Below are positions 32,111 through 40,387 of a DNA stretch of 40,944 bases, piece after piece. The DNA comes from DATKPE01 sp033854175 (GTDB taxonomy: Bacteria; Bacteroidota; Ignavibacteria; UBA10030; SZUA-254), in the NCBI GenBank assembly GCA_033854175.1, contig JAWOKN010000014.1:1-40944 (forward strand), read 5' to 3'. The notes below the pieces were generated by a model that was given only the letters and a program-made list of their open reading frames with translations, had not been told where the DNA came from and ran no database searches. The position numbers were made by a program, and so were the translations under genes. Positions within the stretch are counted from its first letter, which is position 1; the number at the start of each line of letters is the position of its first letter.

Positions 32111-33463
32111 ATGATCAATCGAAGCTCTTCTACCGATACATTGACACCCGTTCGCCCATCGGATGTCCCGGGCATTCTTGCAAAACACATGCTCGTTGAC
32201 ATGTTCGATTTTGTCGTCGACCTGAAACGGAGCGAAGGTGTCTATATTTACGACTTGAAGTCGAACCGCCGGTTTATCGATTTCTTCACATTCGTCGCCT
32301 CGATGCCGCTCGGGATGAATCATCCCAAGATGACGGCGCCCGAATTTGTCGAGAAGCTGGCCCATGTGGCGGTGAATAAACCGACGAACTCTGACGTGTA
32401 CACCATTGAAATGGCCGAATTCCTTGAGACCTTTTCGCGCGTTGCGATTCCCGATTATCTCCCCCATGCCTTTTTTGTTGAAGGGGGTTCCGTCGGCGTG
32501 GAAAATGCCCTGAAGGCGGCCTTCGACTGGAAGGTCCGCAAGAATTTCGCCAAGGGATATAAAGAGGAAAAGGGAACGCAGATCATTCATTTCCGCAGGG
32601 CTTTCCACGGAAGGACCGGTTACACGCTTTCCCTGACGAACACCGATCCGGTGAAGACTGATTACTTCCCAAAATTCAACTGGCCTCGGATCGATTCCCC
32701 GTACATCACCTTCCCGCTCAACGACGAGCATCTCAAGGCGGTGCAGGCTGCGGAACAGCGGGCCATCGGCCAGATCAAGGAAGCGATACGGACATCTCCC
32801 GATGACATTGCCGCGATCATCATCGAGCCCATTCAGGGCGAAGGCGGGGATAATCATTTCCGGAAAGAATTTTTCGCCGAGCTCCGCGCAATCGCCGATG
32901 AGAACGACATCATGCTGATTTTTGATGAAGTCCAGACCGGCATCGGTCTTACCGGGAAGATGTGGGCCCATGAGCACTTCGTCAGACCCGATATGATCTC
33001 GTTCGGCAAAAAGATGCAGGTATGCGGTTTCCTCTGCAGCCGGAAGATTGAAGAAGTCACAGACAACGTGTTCAAGGTTTCCAGCCGTCTCAACTCGACA
33101 TGGGGTGGGAATCTGGTGGATATGGTGCGGTCCCAGCGGTATCTTGAAATCATTGAGGAAGATCATCTCGTGGAGCATGCCCGTGTCAGCGGTGAGCATC
33201 TCTATGTCCGGTTGCACGAACTGCAGTCGGAGTTTCCGAACATCGTGAGTAACGTGCGGGGCCGCGGATTGTTCTGCGCCTTCGACCTCCGGACACCTCA
33301 GGAACGCAACGAGTTGCGGAACAGGGCATTCGCACGCGGACTCGTCATTCTCGGATGCGGGGAGCGATCGCTCCGGTTCCGGCCTCCTTTAACGATCCAG
33401 GAACATGAGATTGATGAGGGGATCGAAATAATCCGGCAATCACTGAAGGAGATGAAAGCTTAG
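32111..33463 (+). CDS. lat: L-lysine 6-aminotransferase
   Basis: A 450-residue class III PLP aminotransferase that moves the epsilon-amino group of lysine to 2-oxoglutarate and gives allysine/piperideine-6-carboxylate. The PLP lysine is K300 in SFGKKMQVCGF, a lysine-aminotransferase-specific motif (ordinary class III enzymes have GKALGGG). D272 (FDEVQTG) binds the pyridine N, and FFVEGGSVGVENALKAA is the family N-terminal loop. AAAGG (32100-32104) is 6 nt before the ATG. It is followed by a strong terminator at 33501. With the upstream aldehyde dehydrogenase it forms the lysine to 2-aminoadipate route. Confidence 0.94.
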   Translation: MINRSSSTDTLTPVRPSDVPGILAKHMLVDMFDFVVDLKRSEGVYIYDLKSNRRFIDFFTFVASMPLGMNHPKMTAPEFVEKLAHVAVNKPTNSDVYTIEMAEFLETFSRVAIPDYLPHAFFVEGGSVGVENALKAAFDWKVRKNFAKGYKEEKGTQIIHFRRAFHGRTGYTLSLTNTDPVKTDYFPKFNWPRIDSPYITFPLNDEHLKAVQAAEQRAIGQIKEAIRTSPDDIAAIIIEPIQGEGGDNHFRKEFFAELRAIADENDIMLIFDEVQTGIGLTGKMWAHEHFVRPDMISFGKKMQVCGFLCSRKIEEVTDNVFKVSSRLNSTWGGNLVDMVRSQRYLEIIEEDHLVEHARVSGEHLYVRLHELQSEFPNIVSNVRGRGLFCAFDLRTPQERNELRNRAFARGLVILGCGERSLRFRPPLTIQEHEIDEGIEIIRQSLKEMKA

Positions 33464-33500
33464 ACCCCCGTCAGATGATCGGAGGAGCGGATACGTAGAC

Positions 33501-33528
33501 GCCCCGGGTGCATTCGCCCGGGGCTTTT
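33501..33528 (+). terminator. Rho-independent terminator after lat
   Basis: GCCCCGGG (33501-33508) pairs perfectly with CCCGGGGC (33517-33524) around an 8-nt loop, followed by TTTT (33525-33528) and further Ts. It ends lat transcription on the plus strand. On the minus strand no T-run follows, so it is not an obvious terminator for the facing glycosyltransferase. Confidence 0.9.
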
Positions 33529-33532
33529 CATT

Positions 33533-34768
33533 TCAGAATGGCAGGAGCTCCTGGTCGGCGATCATCCTGGGCGTGCGCATTTTCCGGATGACCAGACTCT
33601 GTACGATCGAGTCGATCTGTCGGCCGATGACCGACCAATCGTACCGCATTGCGGCAAGTTCGTTTCCGTTCCGTGAGATTTTTTTACGCAGCGAGGCATC
33701 ATGCAGGAGTCTGACGACGGCGTCTGCAAAATCCTCCGGCCGGTCTGCAATCAACGCCGATTCACCATCGACGACATCAATACCCTCGCAGCCCGCATTG
33801 GTTGTTACGACGGGCTTTTTCATTGCCAGAGCCTCCAGGATCTTTAATCTCGTGCCGCTCCCCATTCTCAGAGGAACGACATACACCGACGCCTGGTCGA
33901 TATACGGCCTGACGTCGGGGACATACTCCGTCACTGTCACATTGGACGATGCCCTGCGTTTGAGACTTTGCGGGGGGGAGGAGCCGACGATCGCAATCTT
34001 CACCTGTGGGATTTTTTTCCTGATGAGCGGGAATATGGCGTCGAGAAAGTATTCCATACCGTCGTAATTCGGCAGATAGCCCATCATGCCGGTGAAGATG
34101 AGGCTATAGGGATCCGGAAGATCGTTTGATGGTCTGAAATATGCCATGTCAACGCCGTTCGGGACCACGAACTTTGGTATGGCCGGGCAGTGCCTGTCCA
34201 GGATTTCCTTATCCTTTTCCGACGTGGTAAAGATCGCGTTTTGTTTCCGGCATACTTCCACCTCGTAGTGATACAGGTTGTTGAATTCCTGTCGGTAGTG
34301 GAGTTTCCGCAGGGAGAGACGGCTGTTCATCCAGAGCTGCCGGTAAATCTCGTATTCAATATTATGTGAATCCAAAATTTTGATGGCCTTGGCGGGGAAA
34401 TCATACCCGGCCATGTGGGGAAATTCTATGAAAATGAGATCAAAATGCCTCGAGCTGAAGATGGTGTTGAGTGCATGATGCATTTCCCTGCTGCTGCCGA
34501 GAAGGTGGAAAAAACTTCGTTTCGTCCAGAGTGCATAGAACTGACTGAGGCGCCGCATTTTTACACTGACGGGCGGCGGCAGGACAATAAGATGCTCCAG
34601 CTGTCCGTCAAACGCCACGCGCATGTTTTTTTCATTGTTCGAGTCCCCGAACATCACGACCGTCACATCATAATCCTTGGCGAGGGTTTTTAACATATGA
34701 TATATCCGGAGGGCTCCCCCGAAGATAGGGGGTACGGGGCAATATGGCATGAGATGGAGAACCTTCAT
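33533..34768 (-). CDS. Glycosyltransferase, GT4 family (GT-B fold)
   Basis: A 411-residue protein. The N-terminus MKVLHLMPYCPVPPIFGGALR has the glycine-rich acceptor loop of GT4 enzymes. ILDSHNIEYEIYRQ and FTTSEKDKEIL are typical mid-protein segments. The donor site is MGSGTRLKILEALAMKKPVV with the downstream Glu of the EX7E pattern. It would add a sugar to a surface glycan or lipid; substrates are unknown. It stands alone on the minus strand, 5 nt beyond the lat terminator, with a candidate promoter and ACCGG repeats upstream. It is not a close copy of the GT at 7726. Confidence 0.88.
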   Translation of the reverse strand: MKVLHLMPYCPVPPIFGGALRIYHMLKTLAKDYDVTVVMFGDSNNEKNMRVAFDGQLEHLIVLPPPVSVKMRRLSQFYALWTKRSFFHLLGSSREMHHALNTIFSSRHFDLIFIEFPHMAGYDFPAKAIKILDSHNIEYEIYRQLWMNSRLSLRKLHYRQEFNNLYHYEVEVCRKQNAIFTTSEKDKEILDRHCPAIPKFVVPNGVDMAYFRPSNDLPDPYSLIFTGMMGYLPNYDGMEYFLDAIFPLIRKKIPQVKIAIVGSSPPQSLKRRASSNVTVTEYVPDVRPYIDQASVYVVPLRMGSGTRLKILEALAMKKPVVTTNAGCEGIDVVDGESALIADRPEDFADAVVRLLHDASLRKKISRNGNELAAMRYDWSVIGRQIDSIVQSLVIRKMRTPRMIADQELLPF

Positions 34769-34876
34769 CGCCGCGGGTCCTTGGCCTGATGAATCGTTCA
34801 GCCGGTATGATTCCGGTTATCCGGTTGAGGGCGGACTTCATTCCGTAATGCCACAGCCAGAACCGTGGATCACACG

Positions 34877-34888
34877 ATTACCGGTAAT
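34877..34888. promoter_or_regulatory. 12-bp perfect palindrome at glycosyltransferase promoter (possible operator)
   Basis: ATTACCGGTAAT is a perfect palindrome overlapping the candidate -7 box (GTAATATA on the plus strand, 34884-34891). A dimeric regulator could bind here; no regulator is identified. Confidence 0.35.
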
Positions 34889-34915
34889 ATATATTTTTGA
34901 TTTTTATTTCACCAA
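34884..34915 (-). promoter_or_regulatory. Candidate promoter for minus-strand glycosyltransferase
   Basis: On the minus strand: TTG (34915-34913), 21 nt, TATATTAC (34891-34884). Leader to the ATG at 34768 is about 110 nt. Confidence 0.3.
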
Positions 34916-35131
34916 CGCCCGACGAGTATGGAACGAAGGGACGTGATCCGTTGAACGGGAATTGTTCGGGAAATGTCGAAATGGCGTCGAATTTGGGGAG
35001 GTAAGGAAATCAGAGCAATAAGTCTGATATCCCTGAAAAAAAATTATTCCCTCTGAAAATCATGAACGCCCGGCAGTCCCAATAAATGGTGCCGGTATGG
35101 AATATGAATCCCGTACTATCGAGAGAACGTA

Positions 35132-38100
35132 TTATTTGACGAGTAACATTTTTTTGTTGTTCGTGTACGCGCCCGCGTTCAGGCGGTAGAAATAGACACC
35201 GCTCGGCAGGCTTGCCGCATCGAATGTCACCGCTTTGAAGCCGGCATCCTGCTGTTCATCGACGAGTGTGCGGACTTCTCTTCCCGTGACATCGAAGACT
35301 TTCAGTGTCACCCGCGCATCAGACGGGAGCTGATACGTTATGACCGTAACGGGATTGAACGGATTCGGGAAATTCTGATCAAGTGCGAACTTTGTCGGCT
35401 TCATGTCTGAATGGAGCGTGAGGTCCAGCGACCCTGTCTCTTTTGGCAGGCGGAGCTTCCCGGAACCGACCAGCGGAATGGATTGGTCATCGAGTGAAAG
35501 GGTGGCGCCCGATGATTTGCTCTTCACCGTCCATTCAATTGTCACCGGATAGACGGCAGATGAAATCCGGACCGGACACACGGACGCGGTTTGATGGCCG
35601 GGCAGCACTTCCGCGAGCCTGCCGGAGGAATAGCGCACGTCGAATGCCCCCTCAGGAGGTGGAGGCGGGAGTTCATATTGAAAGCTCTCTGACGGAGCCT
35701 CTTTCGACGTGGTGAAATAAAGAGTCTGGCGGTGACCGGCCGCATCGGTAAATGCCAGGGTGTTGAAATCCCCCGGAAGAACATTTGGCCGCTGCGGATG
35801 TGACCGCGGGGGTGCATTCGCGTTGAGATAGATCGTTCCACTTGCCGAGGCCTTGACCCAATAGCCCCAGTTTGGCAGGATTGTATCGGTGGGTGTGTAC
35901 CCATTGTTATACTGGAATATGGATGATCCGATGATCCCGGCGGAATCGGCGATGGCACCCGCCGCAAGGGGATAGGAGAGGCTTCCGATGAGGTTCCAGC
36001 CCTCGGAAAGGCTCAGTGTGTCCGAGAGCCGGACCGTTCCGTCGATTGTCACAAGGGTCGGATTTGAAAATCTCAACCAGTAACCCACACTGTTCGGAAT
36101 TGTGCCGGTCGGCTGGTAGGATCCGTTATACACAAAGGCATCCGAGATCGCGCCGGGATAGACCAGCTGGACTGAGTGATCCGGGGGATCCTGCGGGAGC
36201 GACAGGAGATTCCATCCATTGGAGAGGGAGTAGGTGAACTGGGGCAGACTGATGACGCCGAATTGTACTCCGCCCGTATCCGTTATCGAGCTTATTGTCA
36301 CCGAATACGGGGTATTGCCCGGAGGTAACGTTTGTGCCCATGTACCCAGGAGGCTCTCACTGACTGTGTAATTTCCGGGAAGGAGACTGGTAAAGGCATA
36401 ATTACCCGCGGAATCTGTCAGTGTCTCGCGATGGAGAATTCCGGAGATGCGGACCTTCCAGTTCGGGATCCCGGTTTCGTTTGAATCCCTGATTCCGTTA
36501 TTGTTCAGATCATGGAAGACGATCCCGCGGATCGCACCGGTTGCGGAGTAACCCCCAAAATTGAATCCTGAAGTGTCGGCACCGAAGAGGACGAAGGCTG
36601 TATCGACTCCTCCCGCCGGGGTGGATAGAGTGAATCCCAACGGCAGTGTCGCGCTCATCGCATACGATCCGATGGGCAGGCTGTCGAGGAGATAATTTCC
36701 GTTGCTGTCGGTGAGGGTTGACTCGGCGATGGCGCCCGTGCAGTGGATCATGACAGCGGCGATTCCCGGTTCATTGGTGTCGCGGATTCCGTTGCCGTTA
36801 TAATCGTTGAAAACGGCCCCCCGGATTTTTCCGTTCGGAATAATCCCGTAATAATTGATCGCAGCCAGAGCATTGATAATCCCCCATCCCATGAGATTAT
36901 CGGGTGAACCGGCCTGGCTGGCAGTCTGTCGCATCGCCTCGCGCACCTGCATGGGGGTCAGCGAGGGATTGGCGCATCTGATGAGCGCGGCGACTCCTGC
37001 AGCCAGCGGACACGAATACGATGTCCCGCTGCCGAAAACATAACCCGTGGTGCTCAATCCGCTGGCGAGTATCACGCCGCTGCCCATGGCCATGACATCA
37101 GGTTTTATCCTGGGTGGGTTATCGGTGGTGGGTCCCACGGAACTAAAAGAGGTCCTCGCACCGGCGGAGGTCACCGCACCAACGGTAATGACACTGTCCC
37201 CGTCCGCGGGTGCGATCAGGGTGTTATGGGAACCATTATAACCGCTGTTCCCTGCGGAGTTGAGAACGACCACTCCCAATCCCGCCGCGCGATCGGCGGC
37301 GTTGGTAATGATGGCCGTGGAACCGTTCATGTCCTGCCATGTGAGGCTCACATAGGGTGTGTCGAATCCCAGGTACCCGAGGGAGGTGCTTGTCACCTCC
37401 ACGCCGAGGCTCTCGGCCCACTGAATCCCCGCTGCCCAGTTGTCTTCCTCGATGGGGGTTTCACTCGAGTCGTTCTCGGTCCGGGCGAGAATGAAGCTCG
37501 CTTTGAATGCCGGGCCGATCAGCTGCCCGGGTGTAAATCCCCCTATCGCTGATAGTGTGTTTGTACCGTGTCCCCCGAAGGATATTCCGTCAGAGTTTGT
37601 ATTGTTGGGAATGACGCTGGTCTTGTGGTCGACGTAATCGTGCTGGGCGATGATGTTCATCGATGAGAAGGCCTGGTGATTTTCAAGGCGGACGCCGTTG
37701 TCGAAAACGCCGATGATCACCCCCTGGCCGTAGATACCCAGATTATGCACGGCAGGGACATTGATCTGATTCAGCTGCGTAAAGGATGTTCCATAGTCCA
37801 AGGTCAGTGTACCGCTGGGTTGGCGGAGGAGAGAGGGTTCCTTCCCCTCAAGTTGACTGGGTGGGATGGGAATTCTCTTCCATTGTCCGATCAGTTCAAG
37901 TCCGCTTACCATGGGAAGCTTCCGGAGTTCCTGGATCTGTTTTTTCGTGGCAAACGCGCTGACGCCGTTGAACCATTTGAGGACATGGCGGATTCTGGTT
38001 GCATGACGGGCCACAGCATCCACGTACGATTGGACGACAGGATAATCCTCCTCGTCGAGGATCCGGGAGGAGGGACGGACGAGTGCCCGTCTGTGAATGG

Positions 38101-38299
38101 CCCGTTCGGAGATGATCTTCGCCGGGTCAATTGCCCGGTACCGGTTAAGATCGCCTTTGTCGGTAAATGTTACGAGAACAAGTATCTGGTCGGTATCGGA
38201 ATACGAGTCAAGGTGTCGGCTTAAAAACCGTCCAAGTGGCGCTTCCTGTGCAAGAACCGGGACGACCATAAAGGCGAGGATAAGAAGGATGATTTTCAT
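35132..38299 (-). CDS. Secreted subtilisin-like (S8) peptidase with T9SS C-terminal sorting domain
   Basis: 1055 residues. A signal peptide (1-18, cleaved near VLA/QEA) and a propeptide-like region (to about 165) come first. The S8 domain has D200 (GVFDNGV), H244 (GGHGTN), oxyanion N351 (SAGNSG) and S427 (GSGTSYSCP). Two SdrD-B-like repeats (about 489-583 and 588-680) each carry a Ca-type NGNGIRD/NNNGIRD loop. Two GWNL modules (about 694-755 and 767-826) end in GYW. A C-terminal domain (969-1055) starts FALDQNFPNPFNPVT and ends YTNNKKMLLVK, the type IX secretion signal. It is probably exported through T9SS and attached to or released from the surface. It stands alone on the minus strand; a weak promoter is at 38342-38372. 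Confidence 0.94.
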   Translation of the reverse strand: MKIILLILAFMVVPVLAQEAPLGRFLSRHLDSYSDTDQILVLVTFTDKGDLNRYRAIDPAKIISERAIHRRALVRPSSRILDEEDYPVVQSYVDAVARHATRIRHVLKWFNGVSAFATKKQIQELRKLPMVSGLELIGQWKRIPIPPSQLEGKEPSLLRQPSGTLTLDYGTSFTQLNQINVPAVHNLGIYGQGVIIGVFDNGVRLENHQAFSSMNIIAQHDYVDHKTSVIPNNTNSDGISFGGHGTNTLSAIGGFTPGQLIGPAFKASFILARTENDSSETPIEEDNWAAGIQWAESLGVEVTSTSLGYLGFDTPYVSLTWQDMNGSTAIITNAADRAAGLGVVVLNSAGNSGYNGSHNTLIAPADGDSVITVGAVTSAGARTSFSSVGPTTDNPPRIKPDVMAMGSGVILASGLSTTGYVFGSGTSYSCPLAAGVAALIRCANPSLTPMQVREAMRQTASQAGSPDNLMGWGIINALAAINYYGIIPNGKIRGAVFNDYNGNGIRDTNEPGIAAVMIHCTGAIAESTLTDSNGNYLLDSLPIGSYAMSATLPLGFTLSTPAGGVDTAFVLFGADTSGFNFGGYSATGAIRGIVFHDLNNNGIRDSNETGIPNWKVRISGILHRETLTDSAGNYAFTSLLPGNYTVSESLLGTWAQTLPPGNTPYSVTISSITDTGGVQFGVISLPQFTYSLSNGWNLLSLPQDPPDHSVQLVYPGAISDAFVYNGSYQPTGTIPNSVGYWLRFSNPTLVTIDGTVRLSDTLSLSEGWNLIGSLSYPLAAGAIADSAGIIGSSIFQYNNGYTPTDTILPNWGYWVKASASGTIYLNANAPPRSHPQRPNVLPGDFNTLAFTDAAGHRQTLYFTTSKEAPSESFQYELPPPPPEGAFDVRYSSGRLAEVLPGHQTASVCPVRISSAVYPVTIEWTVKSKSSGATLSLDDQSIPLVGSGKLRLPKETGSLDLTLHSDMKPTKFALDQNFPNPFNPVTVITYQLPSDARVTLKVFDVTGREVRTLVDEQQDAGFKAVTFDAASLPSGVYFYRLNAGAYTNNKKMLLVK

Positions 38300-38341
38300 A
38301 GAAGAACGCAGGGGATTATACAGTGGAATTTCATGATTATC

Positions 38342-38372
38342 ATATTTTACACAAGAAAACTTGTAAAATCAA
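38342..38372 (-). promoter_or_regulatory. Weak promoter candidate for T9SS protease with overlapping inverted repeat
   Basis: On the minus strand: TTG (38372-38370), 20 nt, TAAAATAT (38349-38342); the -7 box fits poorly beyond TA. ATTTTAC (38344-38350) and CTTGTAAAAT (38360-38369) form a nearly perfect inverted repeat with a 2-nt bulge, which could be an operator. Confidence 0.25.
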
Positions 38373-38571
38373 GGGTGCGGAGATCACACCTGGGGAAAAT
38401 TTCTGGAATGGGCGCAATCCCGTCAGGTTTCTCTAAATTCCGGGGGATCATTCACCTGTCGGACATCCCGTCCAGACACCTGGAGACTTTGAGGTGATCT
38501 GCGCATATCCCGGGGGCCTCCTCACCCATCAGACGTCGGTCGTGATCGTGCACCGGCGGAACCTGTTCGGG

Positions 38572-38602
38572 TTGAATCGGGAGGGGGATTTCATTATCTT
38601 CA
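38572..38602 (+). promoter_or_regulatory. Candidate promoter for nadE
   Basis: TTG (38572-38574), 20 nt, TATCTTCA (38595-38602). The predicted start coincides with the nadE ATG at 38609, so the message would be leaderless or nearly so. Confidence 0.35.
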
Positions 38603-38608
38603 CGGAGT

Positions 38609-39451
38609 ATGGAAATTTCATCAAAAAAGGGTGAAAATTTAAGCCTGAACTCCGATGTCGTCCGCTCTCTCCTTGTAAATTTCATCAAAGACGAAGTGGT
38701 CAATGCCGGATTTTCAAAAGGTGTCCTCGGGCTGTCGGGCGGCGTCGATTCCAGTCTTGTGGCATATCTTGCCGTCGAGGCGCTTGGTGCGTCGAACGTT
38801 CTCTGTGTGCTCATGCCCTACACCACAAGCCATCCGAGCAGCCTGACGGATGCGGAAACCGTGGCGAGGAATCTTGGCGTGAGGACGGAAAAGGTGAATA
38901 TCACACCGATGGTCGAACCTCTCATCCGGCGGGATGCCGGAATGAGCAACGTCAGGAAGGGCAACATCATGGCCAGGCAGCGGATGATCATCCTGTACGA
39001 CGTGTCTGCGCGTGAGGGGGCGCTTGTCCTCGGCACGAGCAACAAAACAGAGACATTGCTCGGCTACGGGACATTATTCGGGGATATGGCCTGCGCGATA
39101 AATCCCTTGGGAGATCTTTATAAAACCCAGGTCTGGGAATTGGCGAGGGCGGCAGGTGTACCTCAACAGATTGTGGAAAAAAAGCCCACGGCGGATCTCT
39201 GGCTCGGTCAGACGGATGAAGACGAGCTCGGCTTTTCCTACAGGCTCGTCGATAAACTCCTGTTTCACATGGTGGATGAACGCCGCAGCGACGATGAACT
39301 GCGGTCGCTGGGATTTGAGCCGCATTTCATTGAAATAGTCCAGCGGCTCATCCAGCGCAACCAGTTTAAACGCCGTCCTCCTGTGGTCGCGAAAATATCA
39401 CACAGGACAATGAACGTTGATTTCCGCTATCCGCGCGACTGGGGAATCTGA
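38609..39451 (+). CDS. nadE: NAD+ synthase (ammonia-dependent)
   Basis: A 280-residue ATP-pyrophosphatase-fold enzyme that amidates nicotinic acid adenine dinucleotide to NAD+, the last step of NAD synthesis. The PP-loop is SGGVDSS (43-49). LGTSNKTETLLGYGTLFGD and the KKPTADLWLGQTDEDELG loop are the substrate-binding signatures. There is no N-terminal glutaminase domain, so ammonia is the direct donor. The ATG at 38609 is the only reasonable start, although GGAG lies just 1 nt upstream. rsmI follows after 6 nt. Confidence 0.95.
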   Translation: MEISSKKGENLSLNSDVVRSLLVNFIKDEVVNAGFSKGVLGLSGGVDSSLVAYLAVEALGASNVLCVLMPYTTSHPSSLTDAETVARNLGVRTEKVNITPMVEPLIRRDAGMSNVRKGNIMARQRMIILYDVSAREGALVLGTSNKTETLLGYGTLFGDMACAINPLGDLYKTQVWELARAAGVPQQIVEKKPTADLWLGQTDEDELGFSYRLVDKLLFHMVDERRSDDELRSLGFEPHFIEIVQRLIQRNQFKRRPPVVAKISHRTMNVDFRYPRDWGI

Positions 39452-39457
39452 CTTCCC

Positions 39458-40144
39458 ATGGGTGAGGAGATTCAACGCGGATCGCTCTATGTGGTAAGCA
39501 CGCCCATTGGTAATCTCGGGGATATCACCCTGCGGGCGGTCCGCATCCTATCGGCCGTCGACCTCATCGCTGCAGAGGACACCCGCACGACGAAAATCCT
39601 GCTGGACCATCTCGGCCTTAAAAAACCCCTTGTCAGTTATTTCTCGTACAACGAAACCCGCCGGACGCCGGAATTCATCCAGCAGCTCAAGCAGGGGAAG
39701 GCGATCGCGCTTGTCTCCGATGCGGGCACACCCGGCATATCCGATCCTGCCTACCGGATCATCCGGGCATGCGTGGATGAAAAAATTCCGGTTCACGCGA
39801 TCCCGGGTCCGGCAGCCCTTGTCCCGGCACTTGTTCTCAGCGGCCTGGCGATGGATCGGTTTGTCTTTGAAGGCTTCCTGCCGTTGAAAAAGGGGAGGAA
39901 GGCCAGGCTGGAACGGCTGCGAGGAGAGGACCGGACAACGATCCTGTACGAGTCGCCGCACCGTCTCCTGAAGACACTTCAGGAATTACTTCAGGCGCTC
40001 GGAGAAAGAAATGTCTCCGTTTCGCGGGAGCTGACAAAGAAATTTGAGGAGACATACCGCGGGACACTTTCCTCCGCGCTGGAATATTTTTCCCACCAGA
40101 CAATCCGTGGGGAGTTTGTCATTGTCCTCCAGGGTGCGGAGTGA
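39458..40144 (+). CDS. rsmI: 16S rRNA (cytidine(1402)-2'-O)-methyltransferase RsmI
   Basis: A 228-residue tetrapyrrole-methylase-fold enzyme that methylates C1402 of 16S rRNA. STPIGNLGDITLRAVRIL, AEDTRTTKILLDHLG, SDAGTPGISDP and YESPHRL are the family signatures. It is shorter than the roughly 285-residue E. coli protein because the C-terminal extension is absent, as in many Bacteroidota. The start is 6 nt after the nadE stop, so the two are probably cotranscribed. Confidence 0.95.
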   Translation: MGEEIQRGSLYVVSTPIGNLGDITLRAVRILSAVDLIAAEDTRTTKILLDHLGLKKPLVSYFSYNETRRTPEFIQQLKQGKAIALVSDAGTPGISDPAYRIIRACVDEKIPVHAIPGPAALVPALVLSGLAMDRFVFEGFLPLKKGRKARLERLRGEDRTTILYESPHRLLKTLQELLQALGERNVSVSRELTKKFEETYRGTLSSALEYFSHQTIRGEFVIVLQGAE

Positions 40145-40255
40145 ACCGGCCCGGGACATCGGCGGGGCTGCATTGCAATCGAGAAGCGTCTTTTCGTGAG
40201 TCAGAATTCCGGGGGTCGTCTCTGCCCGGCTTGAGACTCTACAGTTGGCAGATAT

Positions 40256-40286
40256 TTGTAAATGAGCAAAAAAGGGGGTATATTTT
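40256..40286 (+). promoter_or_regulatory. Candidate Bacteroidota-type promoter for groES-groEL
   Basis: TTG (40256-40258), 20 nt, TATATTTT (40279-40286). Leader of about 95 nt to groES. No CIRCE repeat (TTAGCACTC-N9-GAGTGCTAA) is seen between here and the start codon, so HrcA control is not apparent. Confidence 0.45.
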
Positions 40287-40387
40287 CCACACTTGGTAAG
40301 GGCTGAGGTTCTCCGTGCTGCTGTTACTCGCCTCATTTTAAAGCGAAAATCCAGTATTTTACGTCATTCATTGAGAGGAGTTGTCGT

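Larger units (their letters stand above)
34769..35131. other. Gap between glycosyltransferase and T9SS protease
   Basis: No credible gene. It contains the glycosyltransferase promoter candidate (34884-34915), the palindrome ATTACCGGTAAT (34877-34888) and three further CCGGT copies at 34802, 34813 and 34821. A 6-bp inverted repeat CCGGCA/TGCCGG lies near 35072-35097. No T-run terminator was found for the protease gene. Confidence 0.5.
38300..38608. other. Divergent gap between T9SS protease and nadE
   Basis: No gene. On the protease side is an A+T-rich imperfect inverted repeat (38344-38369) inside a weak promoter candidate. On the nadE side is a promoter candidate at 38572-38602. A small hairpin TCCAG-ACAC-CTGGA lies at 38471-38484. 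Confidence 0.5.

Noticed and set aside
31931..33217. Open minus-strand frame of 428 codons across lat
   Set aside because: It is antisense to a strongly identified gene, with low-complexity shadow composition. Only its last 56 codons lie outside lat, and these are discussed separately.
38452..38814. Minus-strand frame of 120 codons overlapping the nadE 5' end
   Set aside because: More than half is antisense to nadE, and the remainder shows no motif or ribosome site.
40244..40260. TTGGCAGATATTTGTA as a sigma-54 -24/-12 promoter before groES
   Set aside because: Spacing is one short and the -12 GC is missing; the overlapping TTG-N20-TATATTTT pattern fits better.
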